The notes: generated from the sequence alone by a model not told the origin. A stretch of DNA of 64,000 nucleotides from Artemia franciscana (GCF_032884065.1 NW_027062617.1:930001-994000); one strand, 5' to 3'. Positions 1-12,480 are shown, counted from the first letter of the stretch. Numbers and translations: made by a program.

Positions 1-1510
1 TCAGCAATGTCATAGCTACTGCTAATTATATTAAATTGAAACTTTCAGGAATTCATGGGAGTGACGTTCAACCGATCAAAATCCAATGTTAATACTAGTG
101 CTACTACTTGTACTAGTGCTATTGTTAACAGTATTACTACTAGTACTACTAATACTAATGTTACTACTGAGACTACTATTACAACTATGCTTGGAGGTAT
201 GAGCATGAAGGTAACATTCTCTCAGAATTTTAAGAGGGGAAGGTGTACCGAATCACAAAACGTAACCTGTATACAGGTTGTCAAAAGGGCGTACCAGCAA
301 TATCTTAGGAACAGTTTAGTGTGTGAAGTTGAAACTTACAGGGCTTGTTTGGGGGGATGTTAAAATAACCGAAAAAAAATTTTCGCATCCTAATGCTACT
401 GCTGCACATACTACTATACTAATACTATTATTTCTTCTGCTACTACTACTACTGCTACTACTATTACTACTGGTATTATTACTACTTCTACTAAAGCAAA
501 GGTTGTTAAGGGAAAAAAATTGGGGAATACTGAAACTGTATTGAACTAAATCAAAACACACCATGCCCACACAGGTTGTCAAGAGGAAGTATCACCAATA
601 CTCAGGAGCGATTGATGGTATTAAGTTAAAACTTTCATCATCTGTTGAAGGGATAAAGAAGAAAACTAAAGGTGTTATGCACAAACTGCTACTACAAGTA
701 TTGCTATTACCCAAGCTAAGGGTATTAAGGTAAAGCTTTCAATGAATATTTATGCGGATGTTGAACTAAACCAAAACGAACTATGAGTACGGTTGTCAAA
801 AGGCTCACATCTTAAGAACGGCTTACATTATTAAGCTAGAGCTTCCATGGTAATTTGCGGTTGATTTTAAACCAACCAGAAGGCACTATATATATACTAT
901 TAATTCATCTACTAGGGTTTCTGTAAATAATGACACAATAATGACAGATTAAACTTTTATGGAACGTTCAGACGAAAAATCTATGTGGACGCAAGTTTTC
1001 CAAAGAGCAAGTAAGCAATATCATAGGCAGTGCTGCTCTATCATAGCTAGCAACATCATTGAAACTTTTAAAGGGGTTCATTCAATTAGAAATTAAAAAT
1101 TCTTGTGCCGTTTTTAAGAGAAAAAAGGGAGTGGAGAGCAAGAGCTCTTCTCTGAAGCCCATAACTTTTTAAACACATCCAGTCAAAATTGAGACAGTCA
1201 TTTTGTTCAGCATAGTTGAACGGTCCACTAACTATGTCTCTAGGGATATTAGGTATGTCACGGTCATGCAATTTGCCAATTATGCTTCAAAACTAAGTCA
1301 AAAGGCACCATATGTATGCTGGTTGCCAATAAGACATCTTTTCAGCAATATCCCAAGAACGTCGGAAGATATTGATTTGAAAATTTCAGGACTAGTGCTG
1401 TTAATAATTCTGATCTTACAATTTAACTAAATCAAAAGAATACAAGTGCATCCAGGTTGTCAAAGAGCATAAAGACAAGTTGTTACAATAGTATAAAGTT
1501 TTATTCACCG
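1..1510. repeat. Degenerate tandem repeat, unit about 200-300 bp
   Basis: A motif resembling 'aggttgtcaaaagg', then 'agcaatatctaaggaacg', then 'ttaaaactttcag' recurs near 1-55, 270-340, 570-640, 785-850, 1000-1070, 1315-1400 and 1448-1500. The copies are diverged and unevenly spaced, so this is an old array or a cluster of related repeats. The open frames crossing it are low-complexity Thr/Ser or Leu runs and are not credible genes. Confidence 0.5.
95..495. repeat. Impure (ACT)n trinucleotide tracts
   Basis: Two tracts, about 95-175 and 400-495, are rich in act/tac triplets with interruptions. They account for the Thr-rich and Leu-rich open frames on both strands, which are therefore rejected as genes. 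Confidence 0.7.
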
Positions 1511-1923
1511 GTTAACTTAAAGAGGTATGGAACTAAATTAAGCAATTTGTGTTAAGATTTTCAAAAGGGTATTTGTTGTTACAAATTTTTTAAAAAGTTT
1601 TTCCTATAAATAGCAAGCCAAACTATGGATTCTTTGAAAACGAAAAGATATGAGAGATTATTTTCTTTTTCCATGGAAACGACTATATCAGTAAAAAACG
1701 AATAGAAATCAGTTTAAATAATTTTAACCACAAATTTAGTTTTTAAAAGAAAAGTAAAGAGCTCCATTAAACCATAACTGGACAGAAATAAAGTGAATTA
1801 TCTTTCAAACGCAAAACTATCCTAAATCACCTTAACTAAATAAATAAAACCCAAAACAAACAGAAATTACCATAAACGATCAAGTTAAACTCAAAACGAG
1901 CAAAAATTAAAATGAGCCCCCAA
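1511..1923. other. No feature recognised
   Basis: AT-rich sequence without a convincing open frame, splice-bounded exon or recognisable repeat. Confidence 0.5.
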
Positions 1924-1948
1924 TAAAGGGGGCTGACAGCCCCCTTTA
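1924..1948. repeat. Perfect 12-bp-arm palindrome
   Basis: TAAAGGGGGCTG and its exact reverse complement are separated by a single A. It lies at the left edge of a wider inverted repeat and could fold as a GC-rich hairpin. Confidence 0.8.
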
Positions 1949-2107
1949 CCTTCTCAAGAACAAAACATAATTTGCACTTTACTGAAAACAAAATACATTT
2001 TAAATATACTTTCTTTATCAGTATATGTATATTAAGCTGACAATCCATATTCATTCTTTGTTTTTTTTTTCAGTAAAGTGCAAATTATGTTCTAGTTTTG
2101 AGAAGGC
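1947..2107. repeat. Inverted repeat, about 40-bp arms
   Basis: The left arm (about 1949-1990, core cataatttgcactttactga) and the right arm (about 2064-2105, tcagtaaagtgcaaattatg) are reverse complements with minor indels around an AT-rich spacer of about 75 bp. This is a small foldback or MITE-like structure. No target duplication was identified. Confidence 0.6.
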
Positions 2108-4560
2108 ATGGGGGACATGTAAGGCATGGGGGAAGGCATGGGGGTTTAGCGTCTTTGATAGATAAACAGTAATGAGGAACTGAATTCATATCAGAATTAC
2201 CAAAGAAGTACCAGAATTGCCTCCAGATGCCTGAAGCATTGGAAAATTTCTGGTTGTTAAGTGTAACAGCACAATTAATTGTCATATGATTTTTGTTTTA
2301 TTTGAGTTTTTGTTTTATGACAAGGCACGTACACAGAATTTTATTTTTGGGTAGGAGAGTCACATTGGTTGAACTAGGAACAATCAAGGGTTTTGAAACG
2401 ATTGAAAAAACTTTTTTGACTTTTCCAGTTTCATTTTCGGGGAAGGGTGCCCCAAAAATTGTTTGTTTCTTGGCTTCTTTGTCCAGCGATTTTCGGACGG
2501 AAGTTTTAAACCTATCAGGGAAAAATAGATGTTTGGCCTGTTTCTGTCCCCTCTTACTCTAATTAAAAAAAGTGACCGTTTAGATACAAAGAAATTTCTG
2601 AGCCACTGGACATCCTTTTCGACCAAGCACCTCACTTTTGACGGCAATTATGAATTGACCAAAATTAATGAATTGTGAAATGCGCAAAAAGATCTGTTTT
2701 TGGTATCTATGATGCCAGGCAAAATTACACAAAATTTTGAATGAATCTGGGGAGCTAAAGCAAAATGCATAGAAAAATGTCCGAGGTACCGATACACAAA
2801 TATGAAGCGCAACAAGATCTGCGACTAGAAAAAATGCAACAGCAAGTATCATAAATAAAGACGAATTTCAAGTGAAAATAATGGACAAAATAAATTTCGT
2901 TTAAAAGATAAGCGACAGGGATGATCACATCGAATCATAAACGAAATCTGCAGGTAGAAGAGATGCAACAGTATAAAATCACAATGAGACCCAAGAGAAC
3001 ACAATTCCTATAAAGTGGATGAATTTTTGAAGCATTAACAGGAAGGAGGAATTGAATTCACACCAGAATTACTCAATTCAATTGAAACTACTAGTTTGAC
3101 AAATCAATGATTTAACAAATGATAATGAAAAAACAACAATGACAAAATGACAATGACAAATGACAAATGACAATGACAAATCAAATGATTTGACAAATGG
3201 CTAAAAACTGACGAATAACACAATAATTATGCTAGTGAGTCACATGTTAAGTTTTATTTGGCACACTGAGATTTTCTGGCCTTAAAAAACGACCTAGATA
3301 GGTTAGGAATTGGAAAAAATTTGGTCAGGGCCTTGATTTCGGGAGAAATATTTTTCACACGAGTGAATTTACAAGTATATATATAAATTCAAGGAGCAAA
3401 AACTACATTCTTTTTTCCATGGCTGGTCGTATAGGTGCCCTTTTTGATACCTATGACGCATGCGAAATTGCACAAGAAGACTCCTAACAGCTAACACAAA
3501 AGGCACGGTAAAACCCACAGCGAAAATCTCATTTGGAATGAAGGAATATGTCAATTTAGCTCCTGTTAAGGATGAAAAGCGAGAATGACATATGTATATG
3601 ACTGCCACACAGCGAGTGCCATAAATCGCAAGAATTTTGTTTTTTAGCCTTTCTTTAGTTAAAATAAAAACAAAACAAAGACAAAATTAAGGATGAACAG
3701 AAAGACAAAGCAACCACTGAAGAGCATTACATTGAACTTGCAGAGGCAAATGATGCACAACGAAGTCTGTGGTTGGAAGGCAAATCAAAATTACAAAGGA
3801 ATGAAGGAACGTGTCAGTTTAGCGTCAATGGAGGATAATCAAGAAGAATTACATGGTATACAAGTCTGCCAGTTGCCGAGTGTCATAAACCGCTAAAAAC
3901 AACATTTTCAGTTTTCGGTCAATAGTTTTAAAAAACTGGAAGACAAAATCAAGGAGGACCAATGGAGTAGCAATCGTACAGTACGAGGTCACAAAACATG
4001 AAGGACAGATAAAATTAAGATTTCCGAAGATAAGACTTCAAGGGACCATGTAACGATTACTATAGAAAGAACGATGAAATATCGAAGAAACGTAAAATTT
4101 AAGAACTAAGAATATGGAGGGAAAAGAAGGAGAAAAAAAAAATTAAAACAGAAATAATGACCACTGTCACTAAAACAGATGAACAAAGAAGAAGAAGAAA
4201 AATGAAAATGGTGAGAAGCAAAAAGGAAGAAGATGACCTTAAATGGAGAACGTAATTATTTCATGTAAATAACACCATATTCATATGCATTTAAAGAGTA
4301 AATACACCTTTCTTTCCCAGGGATGATCATATAGTTTTCGGGATCTATGATGCATGCAGTATTCAACTAGATGACAAATGACACCAAACAGCTAAAGAAA
4401 AGGTCCTGGAACAAGCGAAAGCAAGAATAACATTGAATTGCAAACGGAAAAGTTACACACGATATATGCGGTTAAGCCAAGTCAAAATTAAAGTGGAATA
4501 AAAGAATGTATTATGTTAGCGGGAAGAATAAACAGGGATGAAGGATTGGATTCACCATTT
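2108..4560. repeat. Degenerate repeats with a 'ctatgatgcatgcgaaat' motif
   Basis: Related blocks at about 2700-2850, 3440-3600, 3690-3890 and 4330-4560 share a 'ctatgatgcatg' start, 'aacagctaa', and a later 'aatgaaggaa..gtcaatttagc' segment followed by 'ggatgaa'. The copies are too diverged to define ends. A local 'gggggacatgtaaggcatggggg' style duplication lies at 2105-2150. Short open frames here look incidental. Confidence 0.4.
3115..3205 (+). repeat. ATGACAA-type minisatellite
   Basis: Imperfect tandem copies of 'aatgaca', 'aatgacaa' and 'aatgacaaatgac' over roughly 90 bp. Confidence 0.7.
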
Positions 4561-4599
4561 ACCATCCTATGACATATAACTAAATAATAACAATATAGT

Positions 4600-4912
4600 T
4601 ATGTTAATACCCAGTTCAGATATTTCAATCTCAGTCACCCTCCACATCTGACAGTTACTAATCAGGAGCCCCTATCTCCGTGAGAGGATGATGTAGTCGA
4701 TCATGTGTTTTGGTGCAGCCATTAATGCTGTACTATGTATATTTGTGAATGTCCTTCTTGGCAAAAAGGGTGTTTGTATTCACAAGTTTGTGCACACTGC
4801 AGAATTGTAGGACCCATAGCCCATTGTCATTTAAAGAATCTGACTAACCAGGGCCACTATGCATTATATTCGACCAAATAAACATGAAAAATAAGAAGAA
4901 GAAGAAACATAA
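4600..4912 (+). other. Possible retroelement or transcript 3' end with AATAAA and AAG-rich tail
   Basis: More GC-balanced than its surroundings. It ends with 'gaccaaataaacatg' (polyadenylation-signal-like) followed at once by a run of 'aag' triplets. This is how many SINE/LINE 3' ends look, but a host 3' UTR on the plus strand is not excluded. No coding sequence was found inside. Confidence 0.35.
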
Positions 4913-5402
4913 AAACCCAATCTATGATAATTTAACACAAAGAGATTCAATTAACATTCCGTCTCATTTTAAAACAAGATCATTTTACTGATTTAACACT
5001 AATCAGGTCAGTAGATAGTCTGCAGTAATCGCTAGAGAAAGAGTTCTTCCCGAACCAAATTTTTGAATAGCCTTTCATTTTTTTTTTGGATTGTATTTTT
5101 TTGTCACTTTTTGTACTTGGTCCAGTCTATTTAAAAGATTAGTTTTGCTTTAAAAATAATCCTATTTTTATATTTTTTCGTCACCTTTTTCGAATGCTGT
5201 CGACCCCTTTCTGGAAGTTCTTGGAGAAATGCCTGCTTTTCCTTTTCTTTGTTTCATTTCTAACGTGTGAAAGTATCCTCGTTTTGGTTATCTTATTTTT
5301 TCTTCATATATTTTTTTTCCACACTCTCCTTTTTTCTGTCGAAAAATAGTAGAAAACCTAGAAATAAAATAAAGTGTCCTTCATTTTTGTGTAGCCTTCA
5401 AA
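4913..5402. other. No feature recognised
   Basis: T-rich, AT-rich sequence with long T runs; no exon or repeat was identified. Confidence 0.5.
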
Positions 5403-5434
5403 AATAATATTGGGTCAGTTTAGGTGAGTGACCC

Positions 5435-5494
5435 AAACCTGACCCAATATTGGGTCAGGTTTGCATGAGCATCTTTGCTCTTGCAAAGATGCTA
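5435..5494. repeat. Adjacent perfect palindrome and hairpin
   Basis: 5435-5464 is a perfect 30-bp palindrome with no spacer (half-site CAAACCTGACCCAAT). Four bases later, 5469-5494 forms a perfect 11-bp stem (AGCATCTTTGC) with a TCTT loop. A partial further copy of 'attgggtca' lies at about 5408-5417. The arrangement resembles terminal structures of foldback or rolling-circle elements, but no element boundary was found. Confidence 0.8.
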
Positions 5495-6750
5495 TAATTG
5501 GACTTTCCTCGCTTTTTCAAAATACTCGAATGTTGGGTAAAACACATCCTTGTTCAATCGAAACTCCCAACAGGAGTTCATTCAACCCTTCCTCTTTTTA
5601 AATGAAAACTTCTAATTTAATATTACAGGTAATCTTAGAAAACTCATGAAAAGGCGGGGGAAATGTGAACGAAAATCTGAATTTCTAATGTCCCAAAACA
5701 GTGCAATACTTTCAACATATGTGGTATGAGGACAAAAGGACACTTCAGACGGGCCTCATATCATTCAGTATGCCATTACAAGTTGAGTCTTCTTTAAATT
5801 GGGGTTTAAGATATATGAGTTTTCTTCAAGCAGTCATAGTATTTATTTAGCGTAGCTAGGTGAACAGAAAAAAGGTGGCCAGTTGGAATTTCAAAGTTTT
5901 TGGAGAGGCTAAACAATCTTTTCGGACTGAATTGCACAAGTCATTAAATCGACAAATAAAATGTTTACAACGGTAGAAACAAATAGGACAATCTGGCGTA
6001 ACCTCGAGTTATTAATTGGGAAACTGGCACAATAAAAATGAAAACAATTTAATTTTTCATTCCGTTTTTATCATAATATTACCAGTTTGGATATTAACAA
6101 AATATGTTAATAAGATTTTCAAAGAAAAACAAAACACTTTTTGCTGATCTGGACACTTAAACTGCGTAAGAAGGACACAAGAGTATGTCTTGATAGCTGT
6201 TCTAAAATTTCCACATCATTTTTGCGATTTTGGACACTCATCACGGCAGTAGAGACCATAGTCACCCGAATTTTCTGAAAAAGAAAGAGAATTTAGGGCC
6301 AGTTCGATTTTATTGGTAACAAAAACGATTCCTCGTCATTACCACCTGAATTTAATATTTTTCTAGGTCCCTTCTATTCCTGAAGTCCAAAACATGAGGA
6401 GTCCGAAATCAAATCTGAGTAATTCCAAAATAAGTAACTTTCGAAACGAAGACTCCCAAAGTTGTTTATTTAAAATTGTAGGCATTCCTATAAGCTATAG
6501 CTGTGTGACACCATTAAACAATTATAAGAAAAATTTACTATAGTAAGTATAAAAATCTTTAAGGGAAAGATAACCACGTTGCAATTGCTCTGAATTAAAA
6601 TCGTTAATTGTTAGTGCTCATGACACTTTTGAAAATACCTCAGCCACAAAACCAATTACACCGTACGGAGTAAATATGCTGCAACGTATTTGAGTTTCAG
6701 TTATGGGGGTAGTATCAAAACTTTGGAAATGCAAAATAACCTTAACTTAG
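5495..6750. other. No feature recognised
   Basis: AT-rich sequence without convincing coding potential or recognisable repeats. Confidence 0.5.
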
Positions 6751-6754
6751 ACCT

Positions 6755-7115
6755 TAGATCTTGTGCCACTAGAGGCACCCAGGGCATCCACGAAGAGCCG
6801 CCAGTCGTCCCGCATGTGTGCCGCCGCTAAAATACCTTCCCATTGGGGTTGTAGCATCGTGTGAATGTTGGACAGGTCCCGTCTGTAAATGCGACGCAAG
6901 ATGTTTTTCTGGTCGACCTCTCCTGCGATTTCCCTGAGGTTCCCATTCCAAGATCTGTCTTGGGATCCTATCGTCCTTCATGCGGATCACGTGCCCAAGG
7001 CATCATTACGTTTGTTGCCGAATGATGTCCGTAACCGTGGGCTGGTCTGAGATAGATCAGACTTTCTGGTTCGTAACGTGATCTCTCCAGTCGGTATTGA
7101 GGATCCTTTGAATGA
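6755..7115 (-). pseudogene. RTE-like non-LTR retrotransposon 3' end, broken
   Basis: Read on the minus strand, this resembles the C-terminal tail of an endonuclease/reverse-transcriptase polyprotein: RMKDDRIPRQILEW, then a Gly-Arg-Arg-Arg-Gly-Arg-Pro segment, then, after frame shifts, residues like WEGILAAAHMRDDW and LGASSGT. The 3' end 'agatctaaggtctaag' matches the end of the larger remnant at 51665-52460 (gatctaagctaaggtaagg), so both belong to one family. Frameshifts show that it is dead. The upstream reverse-transcriptase core is absent (5' truncation). Confidence 0.7.
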
Positions 7116-8214
7116 AAAGTAACGGAGATTATTTATTTTGATATGGGGAATTCCAAGTGCTGTTTTGAAAAGTGAAGAAGAAACTGAAATGGAAGAGGAG
7201 AAAAGACGAAAATACGAAATTACAGGAAAGTTCTAACGAAATCTGGAAAAAAAATACTAAGAATCAATTCTTAAAATATACGGAGAGTGTGTACAGAAAA
7301 GATAAACATAAAGCGCCGAATTTATCAAAAAAGGCCTAATTTTGAGGCCTACTCTTTTTTCATTTGCACACAAGTTGTTCTTAACGTACCAAGGACATTA
7401 AAAAGAAATCTAAGCTATGCATTAATATGGGTATTATTAAAATTATTTGAAATTATAAGAATTTCAAAAATTACTAGTTAATTGACTTACCTGCAAGAAC
7501 TTTTTTTTGGAAAACACAATTATTTTATTTTCTTAAATCTAATTTTGTGTCTCAACTTTATTCATATATGAATAAAATCCTTATTTACTTCTGATTCCAA
7601 AAGAATTACTTTTACTATTTAACACGTATAATATAAAGCACAAACACAAAATTCATTATTTGCCTCAGGCACCCAGAAAAATAGATCCCAAACATAACAC
7701 AATCAACTGTCATAAAACCACTTATTGAAAGATCACCTAGTTTCCTTGTGAGTAATTACAACAAGTACTATTTGACTCTGGCCCTTAACAGATGACAAAC
7801 TCCTGTGATTCAACAAAAAAAAATAATAAATAAATAAATAAAAAAAATAAGGCGATTTGGTGCCTTCAAGATTTGCCCTCTCTTCCATTAGAAAATTTGT
7901 TAACTTGTGAGGTTACAGGTCAAAGTAACAAAACTGATCCGCCAGTCTCGTAGAGCTTGGATAAGAGATCCGAATAAACGACAGAAAATTAAAGCCAGCG
8001 CTTACTTTTAAGAAAATCTAAGAAAAGCCATTCTGCTTGTCCCGTTCGGTGCCCCCGGTTTTCCGGTTCGGTGTCCCGTTTTGTTTTCCACAGATAGAGA
8101 TTTCAGATTGAATGAAACTTTCAGAGTATTACATTAGAAAGGGGATTTAGTTTTTTCGATTAAATGGAGCAGAACTTTCCTTTTTAAAGTTGAGGAAAGA
8201 GCAGTCTCTAAAAA
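7116..8214. other. No feature recognised
   Basis: AT-rich sequence with short poly-A and 'aaataaataaat' runs; no exon was identified. Confidence 0.5.
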
Positions 8215-8238
8215 TTTTCTAGCTGGCCAGCTAGAAAA
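8215..8238. repeat. Perfect 24-bp palindrome
   Basis: TTTTCTAGCTGG is followed directly by its reverse complement. No flanking element could be defined. Confidence 0.8.
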
Positions 8239-11084
8239 ACATAGAAAATTAGCCCAAATAAAACATTATTTGAGCAATTTAACAGCGTTGGAAGTTCCTG
8301 TGATGTTACCACTTACCTGCTATTACCACTGTTACCACTTACCTTGAAGGAAAACCTTACCGACACAGGGGATGTGCCGTTTATGCTGCAGGTGCATTGA
8401 ATAGACAGAAATTTGGCTAAAAATTAGAAAAAGATTATATTTTTCTTTATTTTTAATTAACCTCTCATTAACTTTTCGAACTGTTGACATACTCCAGACC
8501 TCCCATCAATTTTACCAAATTTTAACGATACACTACTTGAGTAATTTTACAGCTTAGAGTTCCCTTTGATGCTGAGAAAACTCGCTAATGGATCGTTTAT
8601 CTTTGAGACAGTTCGCCGACACTGAGGTTCGAAATTAGTTTTTTTTTTAGAATGGTCTCAAGATACGTCTTCCTTACTTGATTATTTAAGGGTTTCTCCA
8701 ATATCTTTGAATTTTCTGCTAACGAAAAGCGGTGTCGAATCCACCGAATTAGTTTTTGGCTTATATTTTTTAATTGTTCAGGTTGGCAATACTAGTGAAA
8801 CTGTGCGCAGTACTTTCGATCTTCATATTTTTGTAACAATCAAAAGAAAAATCGTAAAAAATCACCGTTTTTAGAGCCAAATAGACATAAGATAGAGCAA
8901 GGTGGCAATTATTCTTTTTCATTTTGATGGCCTTGGTACTTTATCTTTAAATATATTAAAAGGTTATTCTTTACTTTTTCAGCTACGTATGTACCATTTT
9001 CACCAAAAAATGATGTCAAATGATGTCAAGTATCTAGTAGTAACTGCTTAAAACTACTCATTCTGGTTTCAAACCCATAGGTGCAATAGGTGCAGGTGCG
9101 CTGCACCTGCAGCGCATGAAATCAGCTGCAGAACATGAAAATCATCAGAAAATCATGAAAATCATGAAAATCAGCTGCAGAATAAGGGACAATATTTGTG
9201 GACATAACCAAACTCAATCAGTTTTAAAGGTTGAAAATAAATTGTTACCATGCCGTTAGCTATGACCCCCCTCCCCCCATCCCCCCGAAAAAAAGCTCGT
9301 GGAGCTGATGGGCATCCCTGACAATGGCTGTTGAATAGATAGTAATATGGCTAAACCTGGAATAATTTTACCAATGGCTGTCTTCTCTTTCTTTTTCCCA
9401 AGAGGGACTGTTATAACGTTGAACAAAACGTCTCCTTTTTAATGATAGCTTTCAACAGAACCGAATTCGCCTCTTTGTCATTTCTAATCACAAGCTAATA
9501 ATGACGAGAGTTGATGAAATAGGCCTCTTATTATGCCGTGCATCAATTCCAGCAAGTTTGGGATTTCAGTGACCAAATAAGCAATGACTGTCCTACAGTA
9601 AACCCATATGATAATTTTGATTGAAAATTATTATTTAAATACATTTAATTCATTAATAAATTACATAAAACCGCTGTGAATACAAAAGTATCTATTTTGC
9701 TAATTAGGATCCTGTCAATCATTTAGGATACTGGGGCACTGTTAGATCCTATAAAATCTTCAAATCACTTAAGATACTCGGGTACCGTTGTAGCCCTTTA
9801 ATTAAGCAAAAAAAAATCATTAAGAAAGAAATTATCATCCAGAGGAAAGATTTGGAATTCTATAAAACTGAGTCATAGATATATTTTATACCCAAGATGG
9901 GAACTAACCCAAGACTTTTCGTTGCGAGTCTTCCGCATTTTCATGGGAATTAGTTTCAAGTCGAGCAGGATATTACAGCTTAAAGTTCAAACCTGCACCT
10001 TGAGCCTCGTTACCATGTACTCGCTACCATGTGCCTATGATTGTTAGCTAGCCAACAGTAGCCAAATAGTTTTAATAGCAACAATCAGTTCTAATGGGGC
10101 TTTAAAAGGTGTGCTAAGAATATATGCTAGTGGTAAAAGCTTTGAACTCAGGGGCGTAGGACCTTGCAATTTTTTTGGGGCGAGGGGGATGTTAAAGTTT
10201 CAAAGCTAGTACGCAGTGTTCTTGGAATTAGAGGGTGTTCATTTCAGGTAATTTCGGCTTTCTTCTCAAAGAAAGCGATGGTTTTATAAAGAGCTTTTTC
10301 AGTTATTTACATTTCTAAGCATCTTAAATATAAAAGATACTGATAAAAACAAAAAAAATGGTTGATGAGCAGGTAGTTTGAAATTACCGTCAATGACTTC
10401 CCACTACCTCAAGAATAGAGATGGTTACATCCAAAAAATTAAAAGGTGAAAGATTTTTAATAAAATTTACCAAAAGAAAGAAAGAAGTTCCAGAGAAGTT
10501 CTAGATCAACATTTTGTAATCTCGAAAAATAAAATTTTAAAATGAATATTTCCAACCAACTCTTTTCAAGGTAATTTTCTTCATTTTAAGTTTGGAAAAA
10601 TTATTACAAAAAGCAGAGATTATTCCATATAGCTTTTAGCATGGTTACCAACCTACACGAAGGAATTTACTTAAGAGTCCCCGTGCCAAAACTCTTACCA
10701 ATGAATTCACCATTCAATATATAGAAGCAGTAGAAATTCATTTTGTCAACATCCTTTCTCAAAAAATTACCTTTCATATATTCTATGCTTAGCAATCACT
10801 CTTGGTTTTTTTTTCTGCTTCTTTTTTTTATTTCAAGGACAACTGCATGAAACAACTGGCAATAGAAACTTAGGAGTAAGTCCATTCAAATCCCAATTAT
10901 GGATTCTAGCGCCCTTTTTGAGTATTAAAGTCGCACTATAATTACTTTAAGTTAAGCAGTTACGTTAGGTTATTTTAAGGTACTTAAGTTACTTAAATAA
11001 GTTTAATACAATTTACAAATTCTTTTTTTTATTTTTATAATAGTTCCCAAGTCACTAGAAAATATCAGCCTATGTTGACAAAAT
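8239..11084. other. Mostly unassigned AT-rich DNA
   Basis: The only local structures seen are a hairpin near 9092-9110 (GCAGGTGC, 3-base loop, GCACCTGC) and a short 'atcatgaaa' repeat at 9130-9172. No coding exon was identified. Confidence 0.5.
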
Positions 11085-11099
11085 NNNNNNNNNNNNNNN
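11085..11099. other. Assembly gap (15 N)
   Basis: A run of 15 N at the left edge of a tandem array. The true array length is therefore unknown and the copy number may be underestimated. Confidence 0.99.
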
Positions 11100-11534
11100 T
11101 TCATTTTCCTAGCTTAATTACTCATTTTTACAATACTGCAAAAAACAAGAGCTAAGAGCTCATATGGCACTTGTGTAGTACTGATGAATGAAGCATTCGG
11201 GAATAAACTCAAAACTCCTGAAAATCTGGATATTTCATTTTCCTAGCTTAATTACTCATTTTTACAATACTGCAAAAAAACAAGAATGGCACTTGTGTAG
11301 TACTGATGAATGAAGCATTCGGGAATAAACTCAAAACTCCTGAAAATCTGATATTTCATTTTCCGAGCTTAATTACTCATTTTTACAATACTCAAAAAAA
11401 CAAGAGCTAGAGTTCATATGGCACTTGTGTAGTACTGATGAATGAAGCATTCGGGAATAAACTCAAAACTCCTGAAAATCTGGATATTTCATTTTCCTAG
11501 CTTAATTACTCATTTTTACAATACTGCAAAAAAA
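11100..11534 (+). repeat. Tandem array of about 121-134 bp carrying an R2 element start
   Basis: Unit starts (ttcattttcc) fall at 11100, 11234, 11355 and 11488, giving periods of 134, 121 and 133. Each unit fuses a unique-looking segment (ending 'caatactgcaaaa') to the first bases of the R2 element ('acaagagctaagagctcat...ggcacttgtg'), then jumps to 'tagtactgatgaatgaagc'. The third unit has lost part of 'agctaagagctcat'. The last unit runs straight into a longer R2 copy. Confidence 0.85.
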
Positions 11535-12250
11535 CAAGAGCTAAGAGCTCATATGGCACTTGCGACGAGGCAAGAAGAGCCAAGAGAAAAGAACTCATAT
11601 GGTATGAGCTCTAACAAAATTCTAAGAATCAATAGATTGATTTAAAAGGAAAATCAGAGGCTTAATGCCGGTCCGAATTTAAAATAAGAGCTCTGAGTCA
11701 CGATGTCCTTCTAGATATCAAAATTCGTTAAGATCCGATCAATTTTTCGTAAGTTAAAAATACGTCATTTTTTCTAATTTTTCAGTATCTAAGGCTTCTG
11801 CTTATTTTCCCCACCAAGTTTCATCCGATCCCTCCAATCTAAGTGTTGTCCATGATTTTAGGTTCCCCCACCCCAAACTCCCCCCAATGTCACCAGATCC
11901 GGTCGGGATTCAAAATAAGAGCTTTGAGAGACGATATAATTCTAAATATCAAATTTCATTGAGATCCGATCACCCGTTCGTAAGTTAAAAATACCTCATT
12001 TTTCTAATTTTTCAGAAATAGCACCCCCTCCAACTACCCCAAAGAGATCGGATCCGTTCCAATTATGTCAATCATGTATCTGGGACTCCAATCTAAGTGT
12101 TGTCCGTGATTTTAGGTTCCCCCACCCCAAACTCCCCCCAATGTCACCAGATCCGTTCGTAAGTTAAAAATACCTCATTTTTCTAATTTTTCAGAATTAA
12201 CCCCCACCCCAGCTACCCCAAAGAGAGCGGAGACTTGGGGGTTTTTAGAC
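11535..12250 (+). mobile_element. R2 repeat element, 5' portion
   Basis: Starts with 'aacaagagctaagagctcat', continues through 'ggtatgagctct' and 'gaggcttaatgccggt', then enters the R2 internal tandem units ('cattaagatccgatca', 'cgtaagttaaaaatacctca', 'tccctccaatctaag', 'cccccaatgtcacc'). It stops near 12235 where the sequence changes to 'agacttgggggtttt'. Related full copies lie at 25405-27722 and 54495-58506. Non-coding; the open frames are repeat-derived. Confidence 0.7.
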
Positions 12251-12327
12251 AAGCCGCTTTTTTTTACAGTAGCCTCATTTCTTATCGTCATCTTCACCAC
12301 AATATCCTTTGAGAAAACAACAGCTAA

Positions 12328-12480
12328 TCACTCTTTGTAAACATATCTACGCATAAGAGAAGCTTCTTCTTGAATGTGATGATGATTTTTACGCCACAGG
12401 GAAGGGATTAGCTCCCTCCGCCAATTAACACCATATGCAGCGGTCGCACAATATGCGAAGTGAAATATTACACGTGATAC
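12328..12480 (-). other. 51-codon open stretch with a good splice acceptor (candidate exon or repeat)
   Basis: On the minus strand a pyrimidine-rich tract ending ATTATTAG is followed by 50 codons and a TGA. The peptide contains HFAYCATAAYGVNWRREL and KNHHHIQEEASLMRRYVYKE. The phase is 0, which matches the end of the zinc-finger exon at 17838-18004. However, it does not complete the finger that exon begins, because there is no His at the expected spacing. It is bounded by R2-derived repeat sequence, so it may equally be part of a mobile element. Function is not recognised. Confidence 0.2.

Noticed and set aside
55..544. Thr/Ser-rich and Leu-rich open frames
   Set aside because: They follow the (ACT)n triplet repeat in different frames on both strands; no domain, start context or splice site supports them.
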